A DNA stretch of 64,000 nucleotides from Fragum whitleyi. Its lineage: Eukaryota; Mollusca; Bivalvia; Cardiida; Cardiidae. The stretch covers positions 39,099,730-39,163,729 of the forward strand of contig OX411554.1 in NCBI GenBank assembly GCA_948146395.1, in the 5' to 3' direction. Every line of letters begins with the position of its first letter. Within the stretch, counting starts at the first letter, position 1. The position numbers and the translations under genes are program-made. The notes under the pieces were generated by a model. That model did not search any database, was not told the origin of the DNA, and saw nothing but the letters and a program-made list of their open reading frames with translations. Positions 56,398 to 64,000 of the stretch are shown one piece after another.

Positions 56398-57149
56398 TGT
56401 TTAGGTTAAAGGAGGTCTAGTGCCCTATTAGTAAAATTCATAGATAATTTCTGTTTAAGGTTTAGAAATTAAAGTATAACTTTTTATATTAAATAATTGC
56501 TCCATAGTAAATTGCATACTAAAAGTCTTTATAAATATTATTTGTGTAACGTAATTTCTACATCAAAAGCGAATAAGAATCTTATTTAAGAAGTTTATTT
56601 TTTAAAGGGAGGTAATAATTGCATGACTATGTCTATGACTATGTTAAAGTATTATACAATGTTTTTTTTCCTTCCGACTTTCTTTCCAAAAAGAGTTGAG
56701 AATCCTTACAATTGTCGGTTTATTTTTTGCACGAGAACCTATTGTTTACCTTCAAGAGTTTGGATGCTTGTAAAATCACTCACTATCGATATCTTATTAC
56801 AGTATTGCGGCTGATATTAGACTTTCTGCTCGGAGCTAGTTTTTGCTTAAACTGTAGTTAACCAATTCTAAACGTATTTTGGGAAGGATGGAGCCAGTTT
56901 TTATTCATCGATTTAGATTTTTATGATTTCTGTAAAAAACGCAATGACTTTTCCAGAATAATTTAACAACTAAACCCGCCTGTCGAATTGTAAACAAGTG
57001 CATGACAGATCTGGTACCCCCTTGACCACGGCAATATCTACTCGTCCATTGGAGTGGTATCTAGGGTTGAATATTAAGCTATCATTTATTTAATTTTCAA
57101 ATAGAATTTTGAATTGATATGATTTTACAGATTGAAAAAATGCAAAGTA
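56398..57149. other. Unassigned spacer
   Basis: No recognised gene or repeat. GGAGGTCTAGTGCCC and a few short frames only. Confidence 0.5.
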
Positions 57150-57620
57150 GAATGGCCCCAATGAAATATCTTCCGTGCCTGTCGCATTTGGTATTCGGCA
57201 ATATTCGCTTCTGAGACAGACGAATACAAAACGTTTTCGCTGGGAATAAGTTCACCGAATATTCGAGTGTATCCTTACAAGCCCTACTTCAGCCAACGCA
57301 ATTTTACAGATAAATCTTGATAGCGGCGTTCATCCCTATTCAAATAAAAGTACAAGAAAGGTTGTACATGTAAAACACATGTCGAATCATTCTTAAAACC
57401 CGTCTCGAGACTGACTGTCGCTAGTTGAAAAGTTATGTAAAACCGCGTTACCGTTTCTAATGACACAAGGTGTCTTGATGTGTCATTCGTCTCAACTCGG
57501 CCGATTCCTCTAACCTACATTTAAATCGGAGCCGTCGGAGATCGCCCGAGTATTGCCGAATGTAAGTTCAAGAGGACATGACCTAAATAAACACGTATTT
57601 CCGGCTAGTTACTACAAGTT
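57150..57620. promoter_or_regulatory. CpG-rich block, candidate promoter or first exon region
   Basis: I count about 33 CG dinucleotides in roughly 450 bp, against a CG-poor background. There are no repeats. At 57562 is a consensus donor (GAAT|GTAAGT). Frames upstream of that donor with an ATG (57460, 57478) hit a stop, so any exon here would be non-coding. It lies about 4.5 kb upstream of the PLEKHG5-like exon on the same strand. Confidence 0.35.
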
Positions 57621-59154
57621 GCACCAGCGAAGGCTTGGGTCAAAAACATAGTATCTGTCTCTACGGTGTCTAGACACAAACTTTGTTTTTGCTTTAAACT
57701 CTCGACAAGCTTACACCGATCAAAAATTCCCTTGATAAACATTGCAAGATCATTTTGTGTTTTTCAAGGCGAATTTTCATTATTTTCACTTGATAAAGAA
57801 TACTAGTAGCACGCTTTTAAAGAAAAAAACAGTGATTTTGCGGAGAAAAATATTGAAAGATACTAAATTGAATTTTAAGAGGCGCTACTTTATTTCAAAT
57901 GTATTAACATCCAACAGGATTTTCCTGACATGGTATATAACACTGGTGAACGAAATTCGTTCTCCAAAACTCACATTTTTGGTTAGAGCCACTTTCTCCC
58001 CCTCCTTTCCTCAAATCTTCTGGGAATAAATCTGTATTCTGTGAAACTAAGTTGAAAAAAAAAAGTTGTTGAAAGTGAGCTTTACAAAGCCATTAACTCC
58101 ATTTTGGTCTGGTTGACAAAATATAATGTATTTTATAAGTGTGAAAATTAAAGTTTTACACCATACCATATAAATTCAACAACTGTGAAATTACATAAAT
58201 TTTAGTTTTTGTCTCGTTTCATTTTGGAGTTTAAAAAAGGTGGCAAAGATCCGCCTGACACACTGCTGGATGTCCAGCTATGAAAAATATGAAGGGAAAT
58301 AAAAAAAAGAAATAAAGAGTTAGCTTGAGTAACACTGCTTGTGCACTGCACTCTGTGGTCAACTGCTAAGTGTCAAATCAACATGGACAAAAAAGTGGAT
58401 GCCACCAATGGCTTGCAGGTTTCTGGAAGTCATTTTTTGGTGATCACATAATTTTTCAATTGGCGTTTAAGAATTGGTCCAAGAGAAAAATTAAGATCAC
58501 ATAATGCTTATGGCCTCATAAGCATAGAGGGAAGTGATCAGGCACAAACTCTTTATTTCTTAATGTTGTTGGTACTCATTTGAATTGTCTAATATAGAAA
58601 AGTGTGTTTAAAGTATAAGCATATTGCAGGGTATTTTGTATGTGCTTAACATATCTATTAAAATTAATTAATGATTTAAACCTATGATTGAAAATATGTA
58701 TTATCCATGATTTTTCCCCTGGCAGGGCAGAGCCTAAGTAATGGGTCGATGCACTTAAGGTTGAGGGAAATCAGCTTTTATTCATTGCTATATACTTCTA
58801 AAGATAGTCAACATATTTAACTTGGGACCGTAAATCGTAGGTTTGCAACCAAACCCTTGTAACTTCAGCCAGTTACGTGGCTTTGGTAACCCAACAATGA
58901 AATCTGTTCACTTTCTCAAAGCATGTGAATCCTTTTGGTTTTTGGATACAGTTATTTGAACGCCATCACGATTATTTCCGACTAACTTTTCAATGAACCC
59001 AATATAATTAAAAGTTAACTCGCCAAATTACGTCACGGCAAAGCCCCGCCCTGCCAGTTCATTAATAACGTAGAATACCCACACTGTATGCATGGAGAGT
59101 AAACATTGAGAAGCAAGGAGGCTAAAACAGCCCAAAGAACTCATAGAATTATAT
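57621..59154. other. Spacer without recognised genes
   Basis: Contains a 95-codon frame at 57742-58029 (Lys/Phe-rich, no motif), an ACTCATTTGAATTGTC half repeat near 58572, a hairpin AATGCTTATG/CATAAGCAT at about 58505-58527 and a TAACTTCAGCCAGTTACG word near 58858. Confidence 0.5.
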
Positions 59155-59390
59155 CACCATGTCATGCTGAATATAACCTTGGCAAAATTGCACTGAAATC
59201 AAAGTGCTAGAAATAACAAATGCACTAATTGAGAATCAGTAAAATTATTTGAAAAAAAGAAAAAAAAAATATTTTTAAACTTTTTTAGTTTAAATGAAAA
59301 ATTCAGGTGGTGTGGACTAATATCTGATCTTTGTCTATACTCCTTGCCAAAACAGCAATATTCCAGTTTCAGCACATGACGAGGGTTAAC
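59155..59390. mobile_element. TTAA MITE, family A, eroded
   Basis: CACCATGTCATGCTGAATAT to GTTTCAGCACATGACGAGGG and TTAA. The central hairpin is lost. Confidence 0.75.
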
Positions 59391-59400
59391 TTGACTATAT

Positions 59401-59644
59401 TTAACCCTTGTTATGCTGAATAAATTTTGGCTCAGAATTTTCATCAAAATCAAAGCAACAAACACTGAAAGTACCAGCTGTAGGTCAATTTTTACTTGAA
59501 AATCTAAAGCTATTGACAATGCTGGTTTGAAAGTGAGAGCCAGGTGGTGTAGACTAACATCAGACTGCACGTCTGGGCAGGCTGATGTTAGTCTATAGCT
59601 CCTGCCAAAGTAGTAATATTCTAGTTCAGTATAACGAGGGTAAA
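59401..59644. mobile_element. TTAA-flanked MITE, family A
   Basis: TTAACCCTTGTTATGCTGAA to GTTCAGTATAACGAGGGTAA, with the ATCAGACTGCACGTCTGGGC centre. Only about 10 bp separate it from the previous copy. Confidence 0.85.
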
Positions 59645-59709
59645 ATTCCATTCCAACATGATATGCATAATGATGTAAAGAGAAGCTATAATCAGCTTTT
59701 AGCAAGTAA

Positions 59710-60675
59710 TTATACCCCCCACCTACAAAGTAGAGGGGGGTATATTGGTTTCACCATGTCTGTCTGTCTGTCCATCCGTCCGTCCATCCGTCCGTCCGTC
59801 CGTCCGTCCGTAGACCTTTTCGTTTCCGGACTCTAACTCAAGAACCACATGACCTACAATCATGAAACTTTACACAAATGTTCCTTATGACCCAAGGAAG
59901 TGCCCTATCGTTTTTATACGCCGCCGGAGGCGGACGTATATTGGCGTCATCTTCTCCGTCTGTCGGTCCGTCCATCCATCCGTCCATCCGTCCGTCCGTA
60001 CGTACGTCCACTTTTCTTGTTGGGTCATGTAGGTCAAAGGTCAAGGTCACAGCAAGCTTTTGTTCAATTTTCGTTTCCGGACTCTAACTCAAGAACCAAG
60101 TGGCCTTCAATCATGAAACTTTATACAAATGATCCCTATGACCCAAGGAAGTGCCCTATCGTTTTTGGGTCATGTAGGTCAAAGGTCAAGGTCACAGTCA
60201 GCCTTTGTTCAATTTTCATTTCCGGACTCTAACTCAAAAACCAAGTGGCCTACAATCATGAAACTTTATACAAATGTTCCTTATGACCCAAGGAAGTGCC
60301 CTATTGTTTTTGGGTCATGTAGGTCAAAGGTCAAGGTCACAGTCAGCCTTTGTTCAATTTTTGTTTCCAGACTCTAACTTGAGAACCAAGTGACCTACAA
60401 GCATGAAACTTTATGCAAATGGTGCTTATGATCCAAGGAAGTGCCCTATTGTTTTTGGGTCATGTAGGTCAAATGTCAAGGTCACAGTCAATTTTTGATC
60501 AATTTTTATTTCTGGACTCTTAACTCAAAAACCAAGCCACCCAGAATCATGAAACTTCATGCAAATGCTACATATAACCTCAATATTAGTTACAAACACA
60601 TCCTGCACTAATAGCACTTGCATTCTGACAAAGCGCTTGTGGGGGGTATTAGTCCGCTCTGCGACAGTTCTAGTT
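59710..60675 (+). mobile_element. HINE-like element, ATACCCCCCA type, 147-bp core
   Basis: ATACCCCCCACCTACAAAG at the left is inverted exactly over ten bases as TGGGGGGTAT near the right. A (TCCG)n tract follows, then five units of about 147 bp starting TTTCCGGACTCTAACTCAAG (59823, 60073, 60220, 60367 and one more). The first unit is enlarged by the insertion at 59916. It ends CGCTCTGCG, ACAGTTCTAGTTT. Confidence 0.92.
59916..60020 (+). mobile_element. Small nested HINE-like insertion
   Basis: The first core unit reads CCCTATCGTTTTT, then ATACGCCGCCGGAGGCGGACGTAT (quoted in part: CGCCGGAGGCGGACGTAT), a TCCGTCCATCC tract and CTTTTCTTGTT, then resumes GGGTCATGTAGG. The next units read CGTTTTTGGGTCATGTAGG without interruption. 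Confidence 0.9.
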
Positions 60676-61330
60676 TACAATATAGAGACAAAAATAGACT
60701 ATTAATTCCTATCTAACATGCACTGATTGAGGCAACATGACAACATCACTTAGAAGTAAGCTTCTATCCAATTTGAGTGTCTTGTTCTAAGTAATAAGAA
60801 AACAGTTATTCATTTGTGTTTAACGATATTAAGAATCATTTTGGTGAGTAAATTGTGTTACTTTTATATTAACTGAAATGTATACTTCCATTAATTTTGG
60901 TTATTGAGATTTTTTTATAGAATGTCACTTGCTTATTTCACTGCATAACCAGTGAAATAAGCAAGATACTTTTATCAACTGTTTTTAGAGATAATGAACT
61001 GTTCTTTCATTTATCTTATAACTATACAAATATCCGTGTGATACCATCCAATATGATATTTTTTATGATATCACATAGTTAATTTTAGAAAAATAATATA
61101 ATGTGGTTATTTTTAGGAACTTGCATTTCAGTTCGAAAAATCGATGAAAACAAGACAAATAGAGGTTATAAGATAAATATAATACATACTTAGTGTATTG
61201 CATGAAAAAAATATCTAACTCGGTTGTGAGATTTGATAATTGTCTCGGCAGAGCCTCGACAATGATCAATTCTCCCAACCTTGTTAGATATTTTTTCTCA
61301 TACAAAACTCTAAATACGTATTATATATAT
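60676..61330. other. Spacer with two hairpins
   Basis: Hairpin 1, 60928-60965: CTTGCTTATTTCACTG, CATAAC, then its exact reverse complement. Hairpin 2, 61202-61301: ATGAAAAAAATATCTAACTC inverted as GTTAGATATTTTTTCTCAT, with inner TTGTCTCGGCAGAGCCTCGACAA (quoted in part: TTGTCTCGGC/GCCTCGACAA). Confidence 0.8.
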
Positions 61331-61692
61331 ACATAATCCTAATGAAATTGATGTTTTCAAAGCAGGACCCTTTATACGAAGAATGGCCTAAAATACATCA
61401 ATGTAATGATTTCTTAAATCAGAAAATGCTTGATAAATAAAAGCTCTTGGACCATATTTTGAATAGCTCCAGGGATCATTTATTAGGAGAAATACAGTAT
61501 AACCTGTCAGGTTTCCAGTGTAGTTACATCCAAAATTGAATGGTTACTCAACTATTGTCTCATAATGTACTTTCAGATATGTAACCCTAATATAATTGAT
61601 GTTTTCAAAGCAGGACCCTTTGTACAAATGCATATGACCTGCCAGGTTTCCAGTGTAATTACATCCGAAATTGAATTATTACTAAACTATAC
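61331..61692 (+). repeat. Tandemly duplicated 3' intron end, with a decoy splice acceptor
   Basis: Copy 1 (61339-61581) runs from TAATGAAATTGATGTTTTCA, CAGGTTTCCAGTGTAGTTAC to CATAATGTACTTTCAGATAT. Copy 2 starts TAATATAATTGATGTTTTCA at 61589, continues CAGGTTTCCAGTGTAATTAC, and reaches the same acceptor only at 62102-62124. Copy 1 holds an ATACCGTATTTC-family fragment (about 61430-61500). Confidence 0.85.
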
Positions 61693-62101
61693 TATATAGA
61701 GGATAATCATTTGTTTCAGTGTAAGACAGATTTATCTTTCATTGAGTGAACAACAAAAGCTATATTTTCACTTCGTAGCTTTTGATGTTCATGAAATGAA
61801 ATATTAATCCATCTTACTGAAAAAATACCAAAACGATTTATTCTATTTCTTTATTGCAAATATGAGACAAAATGTAAAATTTCTACGACATATTTTTGTA
61901 AAGCGCGTCATTTTGAACGTGATTGCTATGCAACGTTCAATGTGACATCGCTTATTTCGCCCACACAAATGACGTCAGATAGGATGAAATGCACAAAAGC
62001 AGGGTATAAGTATTAAATGATTTCACTGCTTTTGCGGTGAGATTATCAAGTGATAATCTACCGTTATTTCTCGATAAACCGACGAAAAGCATTAAAGAAT
62101 T
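61692..62101. other. About 410-bp insert between duplicated intron and exon
   Basis: Copy 1 of the duplication reads ACTCAACTATTGTCTCATAATG across this point, so 61692-62101 is extra. It holds several inverted repeats: CAAAAGCTA/TAGCTTTTG (61755-61793), TTGAACGT/ACGTTCAA (61913-61940), CAAAAGCAG/CTGCTTTTG (61994-62035) and GATTATCAAGTGATAATC (62041-62058). There is also TGACGTCA at 61970-61977 and TATAAG at 62005. It looks like a foldback insertion; CRE and TATA likeness may be chance. Confidence 0.6.
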
Positions 62102-62120
62102 TCTCATAATGTACTTTCAG

Positions 62121-62256
62121 ATATGCCACCACCCTAGCTGTACACAATTAAACGAGAACCGGCCTATGCTTCTGTGTAAAGAATGTGACAACAACATACA
62201 CCAACAGACACTCTACAGTGGCCATCTTGTACTTGATATACCAAAACGGAAAAATA
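62121..62256 (+). CDS. PLEKHG5: PLEKHG5-like RhoGEF, N-terminal zinc-binding exon (partial gene)
   Basis: PLEKHG5 (Syx/Tech) is a Rho-family guanine nucleotide exchange factor with an N-terminal Cys/His segment, a Ras-binding-like region, DH and PH domains. This exon encodes 45 codons plus one base: ICHHPSCTQLNEN, PMLLCKECDNNIH, SGHLVLDIPKRK. Zinc-ligand candidates are C2, H3/H4, C7, C19, C22, D23, H27 and H35. From memory, human PLEKHG5 has the same spacing (CHHxxCxQL, LCxxCD, GHxxxDxP) close to its N-terminus. The left boundary is an acceptor, GTACTTTCAG|ATATGC; the right is ATA|GTGAGT at 62257, phase 1. An alternative is translation from ATG at 62109 (MYFQ before ICHH) without splicing; human starts about nine residues earlier, so both fit. 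Frame continuation to 62483 loses coding character after the donor, supporting splicing. Downstream domains lie outside the window. Confidence 0.72.
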
Positions 62257-64000
62257 GTGAGTTGTGCTTTAGTTATACCTTCTACTTTACTACTTTTTCT
62301 ACTTTATTAATGAATCAAAACTGTGAATCAAATCACGAGCAAACAGAGAACCTTGGGCCCGTTTTAATAACATCTTACGAAAAAATATTCGCAAGTCAAC
62401 ATCACAAACATTACTGGTGGTTTCACACATTGTTAGATTCTGCCTTGCAATATCTCATTGGAATCGTCTTAAGGTATTCCTAGTGTGAATCAAGGGTAAA
62501 AAGAATGTAAAAATGATACTAAAAACGAATACTACATGTTATTCTCCTTTTATGTCTGAAATTTAAATGACTTTCACCGTCCCGTTTTGAAAATATTGGA
62601 AAAAGTCCGTTTTCTTGAGTGGGTGGGGAAATCGGCCATGAGGTAGGAAGGGGTCTATCTTAAAAGGATGATTGTGCAATTAACTGCGTATAATCATGCG
62701 AAATATTTCGTGTAATTAATTTGGTAGAAATGTTGTAAACTACAAAAAAGTTAGTTTTGAACAAATAATTTTATCAAATAATGCATAGTAAGCCAATATT
62801 TCAAGTCGGAAACAAAATAAGGCGCCATTTTGTAATGTATTTTGTCTACAGTGACTATCAAAGAAATTCCTCTTTTTCAAAAAGTATCAATGGGGCATCT
62901 CAAATGCCTTTTTCAAAAATTACTAAAATAATTTGGGCATTCAGACTAAAAGTATGAAAAAAATTCGCCGTGAAAAAATAGAGAAAATGGACCAGTTATG
63001 CGCCCTTGAAATAAAAAAACACACATTTGACCATAATTATGTTTTAAGCTCTCTAATCGCGCTCGAGTCTTTAACAAAATAACTAAGTAAAATAAATTTG
63101 TAAAGACAATTAATCATATTTTAAAAATGCTGAAAATTATTCACTGTTCTTATCATATTACTTACATTTAATCAAATTACTATAATCTCACGTGTCTGAA
63201 CTACAAAGTGTGTCCATTTGCCTTTGAAATAATTGCAAGAAACCACGAAAAAGGGTTTATTACCCGTAGGAAAAGGTAAGCTATTTTTTTTTAAAGAAAA
63301 GGGCTTTTGCTATTATAAAGGAAGGATTTTTTTCGCCATGGATTTTGCTTTCATTATTCAATAATATACTGGAGTATGAAAGGAAACTCTCCTTATGTAT
63401 GAAATGGATTGATAACTGTGTATGATACTCGTTCAATAACTGGAATATTTTGCAAATAGACATAGTCGGTCCCTTTTTAGCATGCCAGATGTCTACATCA
63501 CGACAAATAATTTGTTTGTTACATGCAACCATACTTAATTTGGGCCTAATAAAAAACGTTTCTGTTGGTATAACTGTTCGGCTGATTAAAAAGAATTATT
63601 TGAAAAGGGACATAGATCTAGTACATATATGTACAAATATATATAAAGGCATCTTCCATGATAATTTGTGTTGCTCTTTTCATGGTCTGAATATATGAAT
63701 TGAACATTTCGTGTAAATGCCTTTAGTAAAAGCAGAGAATTTGTTTCGGTATAAGCGTAAGAATTTTTGTTCTCTAATTTTTTTTCCGGGAAATCGGTTT
63801 CTGAGGTTGTGACTTCCGGCAGTCCTTTGGTCAGTCCGCTTAAAGAAAGACAATTTCCTGCAAATTATTTTGATTGGTCGAAGTATCTTTTGTATAGATT
63901 AACATTTGGTAACAGGACCGAAAACTTAATCAAAACAATCAAACTATAATGAAAGTTATATTTTGAAAGATTTTATCAAATTTCCATTGAGTTTATGTTA
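62257..64000. other. Probable first intron of the PLEKHG5-like gene
   Basis: Starts with GTGAGT. No second coding exon was recognised to the window end. Frames at 63450-63698 and 63767-63949 lack motifs and splice context. No element of the families above was seen, making this the least repetitive 1.7 kb of the window. Confidence 0.5.

Noticed and set aside
61970..62010. CRE (TGACGTCA) and TATA-like box as a promoter of the PLEKHG5-like gene
   Set aside because: Both lie in an insert that interrupts a duplicated intron end, so they are more likely part of a foldback element. Kept only as a remark.
63767..63949. Second exon of the PLEKHG5-like gene
   Set aside because: The frame has no acceptor ahead of it and no resemblance to the expected Ras-binding-like region.

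Overview
This is eukaryotic, AT-rich, intron-rich and very repeat-dense DNA with almost no coding sequence. The repeats point to a bivalve mollusc, probably a heterodont (venerid-like) clam. They include Helentron-type (HINE/pearl-like) elements with tandem-repeat cores and (TCCG)n tracts, tRNA-headed SINEs ending in (AATC)n, TTAA-flanked MITEs and many hairpin elements. The organism call is inference from remembered repeat families, not from a search.

Coding content is confined to the two ends. Positions 1-994 (+) are an open exon that starts before the window and ends at a consensus donor (GTAAGT). It encodes a disordered, Ser-Pro-rich protein with two RVxF-type PP1-docking motifs and a DSGxxS degron-like motif. 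Positions 62121-62256 (+) encode a Cys/His module (C-H-H-x2-C, C-x2-C-D, H-x7-H) that I recognise as the N-terminal zinc-binding segment of PLEKHG5-type RhoGEFs; the rest of that gene lies beyond the right edge. A weak candidate terminal exon (55841-55882) might close the left gene. A CpG-rich block at about 57.15-57.62 kb is a possible promoter for the right gene.

Almost everything between is repeats. (1) Ten or more HINE-like elements share one plan: terminal sub-inverted repeats, a TCCG/TCTG tract, a tandem core (about 145, 147, 155, 169 or 301 bp units) and a 3' hairpin before CTCTTGTT. (2) At least twelve near-full copies of a roughly 250-bp TTAA MITE (CCCTTGTCATGCTGAA ends, CTGCACATATGTGCAG core) are present. 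(3) Several palindromic families of 70-350 bp are present, including one perfect 34-bp-arm hairpin. (4) There are SINE copies with target-site duplications, a 5'-truncated LINE 3' end inside a 57-bp satellite, and 27-, 30- and 53-bp satellites. (5) One 1.08-kb terminal-inverted-repeat element carries an unexplained 107-codon frame.

I found no discrete new gene system. The most notable structure is the shared element architecture with covarying 3' hairpins, several nested or empty-site insertion events, and a tandemly duplicated splice acceptor upstream of the PLEKHG5-like exon.
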